Shown here: one piece after another, positions 43,743 to 53,147 of the stretch
Layout of the letters: the number at the start of each line of letters is the position of its first letter
How positions within the stretch are numbered: the stretch's first letter is position 1
Assembly (NCBI RefSeq): GCF_024198215.1
Contig: NZ_JAKCFA010000030.1
Coordinates: forward strand, 1-64,000
Length of the DNA stretch: 64,000 nucleotides
Direction: 5' to 3'
Source: Myxococcus qinghaiensis
GTDB taxonomy: Bacteria > Myxococcota > Myxococcia > Myxococcales > Myxococcaceae
Made by a program: the position numbers and the translations under genes
The notes under the pieces: generated by a model
Seen by the model: only the letters and a program-made list of their open reading frames with translations
What the model was told of the DNA's origin: nothing
Database searches by the model: none

Positions 43743-44957
43743 CTACGCGCTCAACGCGCGCACCCGCTCCGCGAGGTTGTGGGTGAACAGCCTGTAGATG
43801 CGCAGGGCCGCGGCCTCGTGCGTGGCCAGGTAGTGCTGGAAATCCGCGCGCGTCACCCTCAGCGCGCGGACGGCCGAGCGTGAGCGCACGTGCGCGGACG
43901 TGGGTCCATCCAGGATGAGGGAGATTTCACCCAGCCAGGCGCCGGGCCCCAGCGTGTTGAGCCGGCGCGCGTCCAGGCCCGGGCCCGTGGACACGTCCAC
44001 CGTGCCCTCCAGCAGCACCAGCAGGCCCGTGCCCCGCGCGCCCTTCTCCAGCACGGTGGTGTCCTCGGGGATGGCCACCTGCTGTGCCATGCGGAACAAG
44101 TCCTTCAAATCCTCCAGCGCCAGCTCGCCGAAGATGGGGATGGCCTTGAGGTACTCGTACCCGTCCGGCACGGCGCTCGGCCGCTCCGCCATGGGCGCGG
44201 GCTCCTGGGACACGGACGCGCCGTCACCCAGGCCCAGGTGGCGCAACAGGCGCAGGTGCTCGGCCTGGAGCACCTCGTCCTCGCGCGCCGCCGCCGACTC
44301 CTGCCGCGCATCCGCCAGCAGCACCAGCGCGCGCCAGGACTCTCCCTGCTCGTCGAGCAGCGCGCACATGCGCAGCACCACCTCGCGCCGCCGGGGGTGC
44401 TCGGGCGGCACGCCGCGCAGCGCCTCCAGCTCCGCGTGCGCGTAGCCCAGCGCGTGGTACAGCTCCGCGGCCTCCAGCGGGCGCTGCGAACGCGTGAGGC
44501 ACTGGGCCATGGACTCACGCGCATCCAGCGCGCGGTACAGCTCCAGGGCCCGCTCCAGCGCGCCCGCGCTCTCGAAGGCCGCCGCCGCGCGGGCCCGCTC
44601 TCCGGCGCGCAGCCACGCCTCGGCCGCCAGCATCGGCGCGCCTGCCTGCTCATGCAGCGCCGCGGCTTCCGAGTCCGCGCCCTGCGCTTCCAGGAGCCGG
44701 GCCGCGCCCGCGAAGTCCCGCGCGCGCCGCAGCACGTCCACCAGCGCCGAGCGCGCCTGCGCGGGCACATTGCCGGACTCTTCCAGCACCCGCTCGCGTT
44801 GCACCGGCGACAGGTCCTCGTAGGACCGCACCGCCACGTCCACCGCACCCTGCATCAGTGCCTCCCACACCGCGCGGCCGGGAGCTCCCACGGACACACC
44901 CCACCCCTTGGCGCCCTCGTCCAGAATGAGGTCGGACACCTTCGCGGCCCCCGCCAT
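43743..44957 (-). CDS. TPR protein with a cyclic-nucleotide-binding domain
   Basis: This 404-residue protein starts at the ATG after GGGGGGAG. The first 240 residues are TPR-like helices rich in Ala and Arg (AGERARAAAAFESAGALERA). The last 140 are one cNMP-binding domain (PIFGELALEDLKDLFRMAQQ, EDTTVLEKGARGTGLLVLLE, GAWLGEISLILDGPTSAHV). The cassette reads LGEISLI. It is the first gene of a two-gene unit with the protein at 42537-43715 and shares its architecture, so the two may form one signalling complex. Confidence 0.88.
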   Translation of the reverse strand: MAGAAKVSDLILDEGAKGWGVSVGAPGRAVWEALMQGAVDVAVRSYEDLSPVQRERVLEESGNVPAQARSALVDVLRRARDFAGAARLLEAQGADSEAAALHEQAGAPMLAAEAWLRAGERARAAAAFESAGALERALELYRALDARESMAQCLTRSQRPLEAAELYHALGYAHAELEALRGVPPEHPRRREVVLRMCALLDEQGESWRALVLLADARQESAAAREDEVLQAEHLRLLRHLGLGDGASVSQEPAPMAERPSAVPDGYEYLKAIPIFGELALEDLKDLFRMAQQVAIPEDTTVLEKGARGTGLLVLLEGTVDVSTGPGLDARRLNTLGPGAWLGEISLILDGPTSAHVRSRSAVRALRVTRADFQHYLATHEAAALRIYRLFTHNLAERVRALSA

Positions 44958-45194
44958 GTCGTGCTCCCCCCTGCGGCAATGTCTCCCACGTCCGTAGCAG
45001 ACCGGCCGCCAGGAGGCGAGCCCCCCGCGCGCGCCGTCTCCCGCCGACACGGAAGTGATGGGTGCATGACCCTCCACGCACGCGATGTGGCGAAGCGACG
45101 CACCCGTGCTTCCACGCTCGCCGCTATATGTCGGCGGTCCAGGCGTTATCGTCCGGGATGGGCCGGCCCCCCACCTCCCCCTGGAGCCCGAATC

Positions 45195-46541
45195 ATGACG
45201 ACTCGCCACATGCGCCGCTGGAGCCTGGTCGTCACCCTGTGGGCCTTGGGTGTCGGAGGGACGGCGCGAGCGCACGCGGGCCTGCCGGAGACCTCCAACG
45301 TCACCCTGCGCCGGGGCCACCCTGAGGATTACTTCCTGGGCGCGACGTTCGGCGCGGTGATTTCGCGCGACAGCGGGAAGACGTTCCGGTGGATATGCCC
45401 GACGGCCATGGGCTACGGCGGCTGGAACCCCAACGCCTACCTGTGGCGTGAGGCGGGAGACCTTGTCGCGGCCACCGGCAGCGCGCTGCTGCGCTCGCCT
45501 GACGGCGGCTGCTCCTGGAACACCCACCCCTACTTCAAGGACACCTGGGTGTCGGGGCTGGCCGCGCACCCCACCGACGACCGCATCCTCTACGTCGTCA
45601 CCTCCCGGCACGGCAAACCCAATGGCGTCTATCGCTCCCTGGACGGCGGAGAGACGTGGGCCCCCTCGCCGCTCCTGCGCCAGGGCCTGGTGCTCAACGC
45701 GGTGCGCGTGTCCCCGGCGAATCCCCAGCGCCTCTACGTGAGCGGCAGGGAAGAGAGCCGGCTGCTCCTGCTGCGCAGCGACGACGCGGGCGAGACGTGG
45801 ACCGAGGTGGCGCACCCGCTGTCGGAGCTGCTGCTGCCGTATGACCTGCTCGTGGAGACGGCGGACCCGGTGTCGGCGGACGTGGTGTGGGCGCGCGTGT
45901 CCTCCCAGGGCGCCACGTACCTGCTGCGCAGCGACGACGCGGGCCAGACGCTGAACATCGTCTCCACCATCAACGACGTCTTCATCAACATGGAGCTGTC
46001 CGCGGACGGGAAGAAGGCGTGGGTGGGGACGCTCAACCACTTCTTCCGGGGCCCCTCCACCGGACCGCTGGAGATGCTGTCGCTGCCCACGGGCAACGCG
46101 TGCGTGCTGCGCGACGGGCAGACGCTCTACGGCTGCGGCTCCACCTGGCTGCATGACTGGGCGCTGGCGCGCAGCACCGACGAGGGCAGCACCTGGCAAC
46201 CCCTGTTCGGCCTCTACGAAATCCAGGGCGCGCACCACTGCCCCCGGGGCACGCCCGTGCGAGAGCTCTGCCCCGGCCAGTGGCCGCAGCTCGCGGAGCA
46301 GTTGGGCGCGCCGCTCTACCCGGCCGGCCCCGTCGAGGAGCCGCCCGTGGACGCGGGCACTCCCGACGCGGGGACGCCCGAGGATGCCGGTACCGCCGAG
46401 GACGCAGGCACCACTCCCCAACCATTGCCTACCCCCAAGGGCTCGGGCGGATGTGGGGCCATGGGTGGGAACATGGTGCCCGTCCTGCTGTTGCTCTCCA
46501 CCCTCACCCTGCTGCGCCGTGGTCGGCGGCGCCAGAACTGA
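45195..46541 (+). CDS. MYXO-CTERM propeller protein (BNR/sialidase-like repeats)
   Basis: This 448-residue protein has a signal peptide (VTLWALGVGGTARA). Propeller-type Asp-box repeats follow, for example SRDSGKTFRW, RSLDGGETWAPS, RSDDAGETWTEV and RSTDEGSTWQPL. A DAGT/DAGTP low-complexity linker leads to a C-terminal MYXO-CTERM tail: GCGAMGG, a hydrophobic helix VPVLLLLSTLTLL and RRGRRR. MYXO-CTERM proteins are sorted to the surface of myxobacteria and probably cut by a myxosortase. It is the first gene of a four-gene operon. Confidence 0.88.
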   Translation: MTTRHMRRWSLVVTLWALGVGGTARAHAGLPETSNVTLRRGHPEDYFLGATFGAVISRDSGKTFRWICPTAMGYGGWNPNAYLWREAGDLVAATGSALLRSPDGGCSWNTHPYFKDTWVSGLAAHPTDDRILYVVTSRHGKPNGVYRSLDGGETWAPSPLLRQGLVLNAVRVSPANPQRLYVSGREESRLLLLRSDDAGETWTEVAHPLSELLLPYDLLVETADPVSADVVWARVSSQGATYLLRSDDAGQTLNIVSTINDVFINMELSADGKKAWVGTLNHFFRGPSTGPLEMLSLPTGNACVLRDGQTLYGCGSTWLHDWALARSTDEGSTWQPLFGLYEIQGAHHCPRGTPVRELCPGQWPQLAEQLGAPLYPAGPVEEPPVDAGTPDAGTPEDAGTAEDAGTTPQPLPTPKGSGGCGAMGGNMVPVLLLLSTLTLLRRGRRRQN

Positions 46542-46553
46542 ACAGGTCGCCCC

Positions 46554-47180
46554 ATGAAGCCCCTCTCGCGAAAGACGCTCTGGACCGCCTCACTGGTCGC
46601 CCTGCTCTCCCTGACGACCACGGCCTGTGGCGACGACAAGGAGCCGGAGTCGAAGTGCGGCGAGCCCCTCTACGGCGGTGACGCCACCGACGAGGCCTGG
46701 CGCGCGCTCGTCGACGCGAAGGGCAGGCCCGCGGACAGCACGGAGGCCGCGCAGCTGGCGCTGCCCTCGCAGGGCACCACGTACTCCGTCAACGACGCGC
46801 CGCCGAAGTGGACATGGGCCTCGACCCTGGCGAGCGCGCTGCCGCGCCCCGTGCCGGTGAGCCCCTTCGACACGGCCCGCTCCATGCTCGCGCGCGTGGG
46901 TGAGTGGGTGCTGCCCACGGCCCATGCGCACCTGCCGCCCTTCACCGGCGACATCCACTGGGTGCAGGTGACGGTGCCCGGTCGCGAGTGCCCGGTGGAG
47001 ATGCTCACCTCGAACCTGGAATGGCAGCTCGACGCCGCGACGTGGGACACCCTCAAGGCGAGCGCCGGACAGGACCTCTCCGTCCAGGTGGTGAGCGCGT
47101 ACCTGCTCCAGAACCGCATCACCGAAGGGCCCTACACCCTGGCCCAGCCCGTCACCATCCGCATCCAGGGGGCACCATGA
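46554..47180 (+). CDS. Hypothetical lipoprotein
   Basis: This 208-residue protein has a lipoprotein signal with lipobox TTAC. The mature part contains YGGDATDEAWRALVDA, a region around LPTAHAHLPPFTGDIHWVQV and a strand-rich end (TLAQPVTIRI). I recognise no family. It starts 12 bp after the MYXO-CTERM gene, and its stop codon overlaps the next start (ATGA), so it is part of the operon. Confidence 0.8.
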   Translation: MKPLSRKTLWTASLVALLSLTTTACGDDKEPESKCGEPLYGGDATDEAWRALVDAKGRPADSTEAAQLALPSQGTTYSVNDAPPKWTWASTLASALPRPVPVSPFDTARSMLARVGEWVLPTAHAHLPPFTGDIHWVQVTVPGRECPVEMLTSNLEWQLDAATWDTLKASAGQDLSVQVVSAYLLQNRITEGPYTLAQPVTIRIQGAP

Positions 47181-48418
47181 GACACGCGTGGGTTTGTGCG
47201 CTGGGGCTCGTCTTCGCGGGTTGCAGTGACGACTCGAATCCCTTCGACGGTGTGAAGCCACCCGCGGACCTGGAGTACGCGCACCCGGAGCCGTGGAGCG
47301 TGGGCTCGAGCGTGCCGCCTCCCGGGCCCGGTGGTCGCGTCCTCATCACCAACAGCCTGGACGACACGCTGAGCCTGCTGGAGCTGGAGGGCGCGACGAG
47401 CGCGAACTGGCGAGAGCTGGCGCGCGTTCCGGTGGGGCTCAACCCGGTGGAGCTGGAAGGGCCGCACCACACCGCTGTGTCACCGGACGGGAGCCACTAC
47501 TACGTCGGCATCTCCAACTACGTGCCGGGCGGCGGCTCGGGGCCCCATGGCGCGCACGGCAGCGGCGCCGATGATGGCTACTGCCTGAAGCTGGATGCGC
47601 GCGACAACCGGCTGGTGGGCTCGGTGCGCGTGGACCCGAACCCTGGCGACGTCATCGTCAGCAAGGACGGGAACACGCTGTACCAGACGCACTTCGACAC
47701 GCTGAAAATCGCGGAGGTGGCGCGTCGCGGCGGCACCGAACGGGAGATGTTCGCGCGGCTGGCCATCATCGACGCGAAGACGATGACTCGCAAAGCCATG
47801 GTGGAAGTGTGCCCCGCGCCGCACGCCATCCGGCTGTCTCCGGACGAGCGCACGGCCTACATCGCCTGCTGGTCCGACGAGGTGGCCATCGTCGACCTCT
47901 CGGCGCCTGGCACGGAGGCGGCGCTGGTGAAGGTGGCCGCCAACCCCGGCACCGCCACGGCGCCCCGGCACCAGCCCTACGCGCTGACGATGTCGCCCAC
48001 CACGGGGGATGTCTTCGTCAGCTCGATGGCGAGCCGCGAGGTGCAGGTGCTGGAGGCGCGCACGCACACCATGAACGCGGTGCGGAGGATTCGCCTCGCG
48101 GGCTCACCGATGTTCGGTGATATCGGCGCGGACGGGACGACGTTGTACATGCCGTATCAAGGCGTGGAGGCGCTGGCCATCATCGACGCGGCCACGGGCT
48201 TCATCCGGCGCGAGGTGGACCTGGCGCCTTCAGGCTGTCTCAACGCGCACCAGGCCAGGCTGACTCCGGACGAGAGCCACGTGCTCGTGGTCTGCGAGGG
48301 AGACCACGTGCGACCCGGAACGCTGCACTCGGTGAACGTCGCCCAGGGCACGGTGGTGAACACGGTGCGGGTCGGCATCTTCCCCGACTCGGTGAGCATC
48401 CTCCGGGGGCAGCCATGA
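47177..48418 (+). CDS. YVTN/YncE-like beta-propeller lipoprotein
   Basis: This 413-residue lipoprotein (lipobox VFAGC) has a seven-bladed propeller pattern with repeats of the type HTAVSPDGSHYYVG, AIRLSPDERTAYIACWSDEV, VSSMASREVQVLE and TLYMPYQGVEALAIID. Such propellers bind partners or, in the cytochrome-linked families, act near electron-transfer proteins. Its start overlaps the previous stop, and its own stop overlaps the cytochrome gene (ATGA). It is probably on the outer face of a membrane. Confidence 0.85.
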   Translation: MRHAWVCALGLVFAGCSDDSNPFDGVKPPADLEYAHPEPWSVGSSVPPPGPGGRVLITNSLDDTLSLLELEGATSANWRELARVPVGLNPVELEGPHHTAVSPDGSHYYVGISNYVPGGGSGPHGAHGSGADDGYCLKLDARDNRLVGSVRVDPNPGDVIVSKDGNTLYQTHFDTLKIAEVARRGGTEREMFARLAIIDAKTMTRKAMVEVCPAPHAIRLSPDERTAYIACWSDEVAIVDLSAPGTEAALVKVAANPGTATAPRHQPYALTMSPTTGDVFVSSMASREVQVLEARTHTMNAVRRIRLAGSPMFGDIGADGTTLYMPYQGVEALAIIDAATGFIRREVDLAPSGCLNAHQARLTPDESHVLVVCEGDHVRPGTLHSVNVAQGTVVNTVRVGIFPDSVSILRGQP

Positions 48419-49140
48419 GCCACGCTGCCTGGAAGGTGCTGCCCTTCGTGGCGCTCGTCACCGTCGCGTCGGCCTGTGGTGACGACGCGAAGCCGGTGAG
48501 CGCGGCGGAGTATGGCGAGCTGCTGTTTCGTGACGCGCGCTTCTCGGAGAGCCAGTTCAACGACTTCTCCTGCGCGACGTGCCACGCGACGACCCCCACG
48601 CCGCTCAACGGGCGGATGGACTCCGGCTACACGCTCCACAACGTGGCCTCGCGTCCCAGCTGGTGGGGAGGCTACGAGACGAACCTGCTGGACGCGGTGA
48701 ACTTCTGCTACGTCAGCTTCATGCGCGGCGTGCAGAAGCTGCCGGAGGACTCGCCCCAGAGTCGCGCGCTGTATGAGTACCTGGTGAGCATCAGCCCGGA
48801 TGCCACGGCCCCAGCGCTGCCGTACACGGTGGTGAAGGACATCCAGGAAGTGCCTCGCGGAAGCATGGAGCGAGGACAGGTGGTGTATCAAGCCGCGTGT
48901 CAGGAGTGCCACGGCGCGCTTCACACCGGTGAGGGACGGCTGACGGAGATGGCCTCCATCCTCCCGGAGGTGACTCAGGACTACGATGAGTTGTTTCCAG
49001 GGATTCCCCACTCGCTCGTCGTCATCGAGAAGGTGAGACACGGCCAGTTCTTCCACATCGGCGGCAACATGCCCGCGTACAGCCTGGAATCCCTCTCAAA
49101 CGCGGACATGGGAGCGCTGCTCACGTACCTGGGGCTGTAG
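48415..49140 (+). CDS. Diheme cytochrome c lipoprotein
   Basis: This 241-residue protein has a lipoprotein signal (lipobox ASAC, Cys 21) and two c-type heme sites, CATCH (53-57) and CQECH (162-166). The distance suggests two separate heme domains. Each has the features of a class I cytochrome, though the axial Met ligands are not obvious (AMPTYS-like positions read MPAYS). It overlaps the propeller gene and closes the operon, suggesting an electron-transfer or oxidase-type complex on the envelope. Confidence 0.88.
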   Translation: MSHAAWKVLPFVALVTVASACGDDAKPVSAAEYGELLFRDARFSESQFNDFSCATCHATTPTPLNGRMDSGYTLHNVASRPSWWGGYETNLLDAVNFCYVSFMRGVQKLPEDSPQSRALYEYLVSISPDATAPALPYTVVKDIQEVPRGSMERGQVVYQAACQECHGALHTGEGRLTEMASILPEVTQDYDELFPGIPHSLVVIEKVRHGQFFHIGGNMPAYSLESLSNADMGALLTYLGL

Positions 49141-49155
49141 TAAGGAAGCCCGCAT

Positions 49156-50442
49156 ATGGGTTTCTGGAAGAAGCTTCTCGGTCTGGAGAAGGCGGGCTCG
49201 GAGTCATCCGCGAGCCCGCTTGAGTCAGACAGCCCTCGCGAGTACCTGCAGCGAGAGATGGAGGCTGCTCTGAAGACCGTCCCCACGGTGACGGAAATCA
49301 CGCGGCTACCGGATGACTACGGACTGCGGTTCTTGAAAAACGGGGAGGTCGTCCAGATGTACCTGGACAACCTCTTCGCGGAGACGCGCGAGGTGTCTCC
49401 CGACCAGCGCGCCCAGCAAATCGGCCGCTTCCTGGCGGCCTTCGCCGGGGAGACCAGGGACAAGCTCTCGTGGAAGGAGGCGCGGAAGAGGCTCCTGCCC
49501 GTGGTGCGCTCGGCGACGTTCGGCCTGATGGCGCCACCGGGAGAGTCCCGCCCACGCCCCATGGTGTGGCGCCGCACCATCCCCTTCCTGCGCGAGCTGC
49601 TGGTGTTGGACCTGCCCGACGCCACCATGTACGTGCAGCACGACCACCTGAAGGAGTGGGGCGTCTCCGAGGCGAAGGCCTTCAAGTCGGCCTTCGCCAA
49701 CCTGGACCGCATCCACGCGTCCGGCGTGGAGCTCCAAGAAGAGACGCCGAGCCCCCTGTGGTCCGTGGACTCCAACGACACCTATGAGGCCTCTCGCCTG
49801 CTGCACCCGGGCTTCCTCGCGTCCTTCACCCACCGCGTGAATGGCCGCCCCATCGCCATCATCCCCACGCGCTCCACGCTCGTCATCGCAGGTGACGGGG
49901 ACCCGGCCCTGCTCAAGCGACTGTGCACGCTCGCCGAGCGCGAGCACGAAGCCAGCACTCGCGACATCTCTCCCGCGCTCTACACCGTGGACGACGCCGG
50001 GCGCGTGGTGCCCTACCGGATCGCCGGCAACAACAAGCTCGCGCAGTTGGTGCGCCGAGGCCACCTGCGCCTCGCGATGGGCGAGTACGCCACCCAGAAG
50101 CAGTTGCTGGAGGCCCAGCACGCCGCGGAAGACGTGGACATGTTCGTCGCCAGCTTCGGCGTCCTGGTCCGCGAGCAGGACGATCGGCCCATCAGTTGGT
50201 CTAGCTGGAGCAAGGACGTGGACACGATGCTGCCGGAGACGGAAGTCGTGGCCATCCAGGCGGGCGAAGAGGACTTCTTCATGGTGACCTTCCCCGACGT
50301 GAAGCGGATCGCCTCCAGATACCTCGTGCTCATGCCGGAGCAGTGGCCGCCGCGCTACCGCACCATCGCGTGGCCTTCGAACGCGGTGCTCAACGAGCTG
50401 CGCGCCGCGCAGGTGGACCTGGCGGCGTACACGGGCGACTGA
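49156..50442 (+). CDS. Cytoplasmic protein resembling DUF1444
   Basis: This 428-residue soluble protein begins MGFWKKLLGLEKA, with no signal sequence. The middle has LRFLKNGEVVQMYLDNLFAE and later RLLPVVRSATFGLM, then PFLRELLVLDLPDATMYVQH, an arrangement recalling DUF1444/YtpQ proteins. A C-terminal region has TPRSTLVIAGDGDP-like strands (seen as TRSTLVIAGDGDP) and AIQAGEEDFFMVTFP. Function is unknown. It starts 15 bp after the cytochrome stop but differs in type, so it may be a separate unit or a trailing gene. Confidence 0.7.
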   Translation: MGFWKKLLGLEKAGSESSASPLESDSPREYLQREMEAALKTVPTVTEITRLPDDYGLRFLKNGEVVQMYLDNLFAETREVSPDQRAQQIGRFLAAFAGETRDKLSWKEARKRLLPVVRSATFGLMAPPGESRPRPMVWRRTIPFLRELLVLDLPDATMYVQHDHLKEWGVSEAKAFKSAFANLDRIHASGVELQEETPSPLWSVDSNDTYEASRLLHPGFLASFTHRVNGRPIAIIPTRSTLVIAGDGDPALLKRLCTLAEREHEASTRDISPALYTVDDAGRVVPYRIAGNNKLAQLVRRGHLRLAMGEYATQKQLLEAQHAAEDVDMFVASFGVLVREQDDRPISWSSWSKDVDTMLPETEVVAIQAGEEDFFMVTFPDVKRIASRYLVLMPEQWPPRYRTIAWPSNAVLNELRAAQVDLAAYTGD

Positions 50443-50513
50443 GGCCCTTGCGCGACGTCAGCCGACCAAACGCCTCCGCGTCAGCCGGGGGCCGTTCTCC
50501 CGAGGAGATGACG

Positions 50514-51008
50514 ATGCTCGCCTGCGTGGACGTGGACTACCGCGATGACGTCACCGTGGCCGCGTGCGTCCTGTTTCGCGATTGGGCCGAGGCCTCGGAG
50601 ACCGCGCACCACGTGGACCGGGGACCTCCCGCGGCGGCCTATGAGCCCGGCCAGTTCTACCGCCGCGAGCTGCCGCACCTGCTGCGCGTGCTCGCCCTGG
50701 TGCCCGAGCCGCTGGAGGCCATCGTCGTCGACGGCTACGTGTGGCTGGGCCAGGACAAGCCCGGCCTGGGCGCGCACCTGTACGAGGCGCTCGGGCGCGC
50801 GGTGCCCGTCATCGGCGTGGCGAAGACGTCCTTCCACTCCAGCGACGTCGCCCTCCCCGTGCTGCGTGGCCAGAGCCAGCGTCCCCTCTTCGTCAGCGCC
50901 GTGGGCCTCGCCACCACCACCGCCGCCGAGCACGTCCAGCGCATGCACGGCCCCTCCCGCCTGCCCACCCTGCTGGGCCGCGTGGACCGGCTGTGCCGCG
51001 AGTCGTGA
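50514..51008 (+). CDS. Short endonuclease V homologue
   Basis: This 164-residue protein matches endonuclease V (Nfi), which cuts DNA or RNA near deoxyinosine/inosine. It keeps D6 in VDVDY, E52 in YEPGQFYRRE and D73 in VVDGY. Their spacing, 46 and 21 residues, equals that of D43, E89 and D110 in the Thermotoga enzyme, and PVIGVAKTSFH follows. However, E. coli Nfi has 223 residues, and the present protein ends before the equivalent of the conserved late His (His214). The ATG at 50514 has GAGGAG upstream; another ATG lies six bases before. Confidence 0.8.
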   Translation: MLACVDVDYRDDVTVAACVLFRDWAEASETAHHVDRGPPAAAYEPGQFYRRELPHLLRVLALVPEPLEAIVVDGYVWLGQDKPGLGAHLYEALGRAVPVIGVAKTSFHSSDVALPVLRGQSQRPLFVSAVGLATTTAAEHVQRMHGPSRLPTLLGRVDRLCRES

Positions 51009-51131
51009 GCCTCCCCCACCTCTGACACGCGCGTCGCGCTCGCGCGGGTGTCCCGGCTCGCGTGCGGCCGCCTTCCCTCGGGAGCCGGGGCCCACACCCC
51101 TGGTATGGGCCTTGCTCTCAGGGTGCACCCC

Positions 51132-53048
51132 ATGCGCCTCCCCCGCCTCCAGCCGCGCCACCTCCTCACGGGTCTCTTGCTCGCCCTCGTCGTCTCGGCG
51201 TGCCCCGCGAAGCGCCGACCGATGACTCGCGAGGAGGTCGCCGCCATCACCTTCACGCGGCTGGAGCGCTTCGAATCGGACCAGGCCTTCGACAACCACA
51301 TGGCGCTGGTCGAGGACATTCAAAACAGCCTGTCGACGGGCGGCGGCCCCGTCGTCGGGTGTGGTGGTGACAGCGGCTTGGACGCCCCCGCGCCGGCGCC
51401 CGAGGAGGAGCCCTCCATCACCCACAACCAGGAGGCCGGCGTCGACGAGGGCGACATCATCAAGGCCGTGGGTGACTGGTTCGTGGTGCTGCGCCGGGGC
51501 CGGCTCTTCACCGTGCGACAGACGGAGGGCGCCATGGAGCCGGTGGGGCAGGTGGACTCCTATGCACCGGGCTTCACCGTCGCCTCCTGGTACGACGAGA
51601 TGCTCGTGTATGGCCGTCGCATCGTGGTCGTGGGCTACAACGACACCATGCGGGCCACGGAGCTGGGGCTGTTCCGCATGGATGACGCGGGGGTCATCAC
51701 CCACGAGGGCACGTACTTCATGGGCTCCGGCGACTACTACTCCAGCCGCAACTACGCGAGCCGGCTGGTGGGCGGCGACCTCATCCTCTACCTGCCGAGC
51801 TCGGTGCAGGTGTGGGCCGGAAAGACGACGATGCCGTCCACGGAGCGCTGGCTGAGCTACAACGAGACGACGCCCTGGCGGCCCATCCTCTCACGGACCG
51901 AGGTCTTCAAGCCCGTGCAGACGACGCTGTGGCCCGTGCTCCACACGTTGGTGCGCTGTGATTTGGATGCCCCGGAGTTCACCTGCGCCGCGACCGCGTT
52001 GATGGCGCCGCGCACGCGGACCTTCTACGTGTCGCGCGACGCGGTGTATCTCTGGGTCAACCCCGACTACGAGTCTTGGACGGTGGAGGGCGAGCGGACC
52101 GACTCGAAGACGCCGCGTGACTCCGTGGTGTACCGGCTGCCATTGGACGGCGGCGAGCCCGGAGCCCTGCGCGCGCGCGGTGGCCCGGTGGACCCGTTCT
52201 CCTTCCGGCAGAACGAGGATGGACATCTGGATGCGCTGCTCGTGGCGCCGGGCCAGGGCGACTCGATGTGGGGCCCCGAGTTCGCCCGAAGCGACGGTCG
52301 CGTCGCGCTGCTGCGCGCGCCACTGGACGCCTTCTCCCCCGAGCTGACGGGCCTTCGCGCCGAGGACTTCACCACGCTCCCTGGCCCCCTCGAGGGCACG
52401 CTCCAGAACCGCTTCGTGGGCCACCATGTGCTGTGGGGCTCGGGCGAGGCGTTCGACGACAGCACCACTCGCGGCGAGCGCGCCGTCTGGGTGACGGACG
52501 TGCGCGCGCCCCTGGATGTCCACCGCTTGTCCCTGGGCCACACGGTGACGCGCCTGGAGCCACTGGGCACGGGCGGCGCGCTGGTGGTGGGCGAGAACAG
52601 GGCGGGTCTTCGGCTCACCTCGGTGGCGCTCGGAGAGGGAGGCCCGGAGCTGAAGGGCACGCTGCTGCGCGAGGGCGCGACGCAGGGCGAGTCGCGCAGC
52701 CATGGGTTCTTCTTCAAGCCGGACGGCACGGGGGGCGGGGTGATGGGGCTCCCGCTGCGGTACCAGGGTGGGACGTGGAGCCAGTTGCGCTACGGCTCCG
52801 CGGAGGTGTCCTTCGTGCGGGTGGGCCCGGAGCTGGAGCTGACGACGCTGGGCTCGCTGGGCGCTTCGGTGGAGACGGGTGACGACGCGTGCAGCAAGTC
52901 GTGCACGGACTGGTACGGCAACGCTCGCCCCATCTTCTACCGGGAGCGCGTCTTCGCGTTGATGGGCTACGAGCTGGTGGAGGCCCATGTCACCGGGGGC
53001 GCCGTGGAGGAGTCCTTCCGCGTGAGCTACCTGCGGTCGGGCCGCTGA
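51132..53048 (+). CDS. Beta-propeller lipoprotein (PF09826-like), second copy
   Basis: This 638-residue lipoprotein starts at the ATG at 51132 and has lipobox VSAC. It has NQEAGVDEGDIIKAVGDWFV, the family signature also seen at 17314-19458 (NQVAGVHEADFVQNDG), then YDEMLVYGRRIVVVGYNDTM and other blade-like strands. A CTDWYGNARP segment near the end replaces the tail of the first copy. It is surface or periplasmic; function unknown. The two copies share only family-level similarity by eye. Confidence 0.85.
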   Translation: MRLPRLQPRHLLTGLLLALVVSACPAKRRPMTREEVAAITFTRLERFESDQAFDNHMALVEDIQNSLSTGGGPVVGCGGDSGLDAPAPAPEEEPSITHNQEAGVDEGDIIKAVGDWFVVLRRGRLFTVRQTEGAMEPVGQVDSYAPGFTVASWYDEMLVYGRRIVVVGYNDTMRATELGLFRMDDAGVITHEGTYFMGSGDYYSSRNYASRLVGGDLILYLPSSVQVWAGKTTMPSTERWLSYNETTPWRPILSRTEVFKPVQTTLWPVLHTLVRCDLDAPEFTCAATALMAPRTRTFYVSRDAVYLWVNPDYESWTVEGERTDSKTPRDSVVYRLPLDGGEPGALRARGGPVDPFSFRQNEDGHLDALLVAPGQGDSMWGPEFARSDGRVALLRAPLDAFSPELTGLRAEDFTTLPGPLEGTLQNRFVGHHVLWGSGEAFDDSTTRGERAVWVTDVRAPLDVHRLSLGHTVTRLEPLGTGGALVVGENRAGLRLTSVALGEGGPELKGTLLREGATQGESRSHGFFFKPDGTGGGVMGLPLRYQGGTWSQLRYGSAEVSFVRVGPELELTTLGSLGASVETGDDACSKSCTDWYGNARPIFYRERVFALMGYELVEAHVTGGAVEESFRVSYLRSGR

Positions 53049-53147
53049 GCCCGGCTGCTCGGCGTGGAGGGAGGCCGGGGCGGAGTCCATCGACTCGCGA
53101 CTCCGAAGCACTTCCCCTGGAGCGGGACCTGCGAGACAAAGCGGGTC

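Noticed and set aside
43890..45194. Upstream extension of the MYXO-CTERM gene frame over the TPR/cNMP gene
   Set aside because: The extension is Arg/His-rich mirror sequence; the signal peptide fixes the start at 45195.
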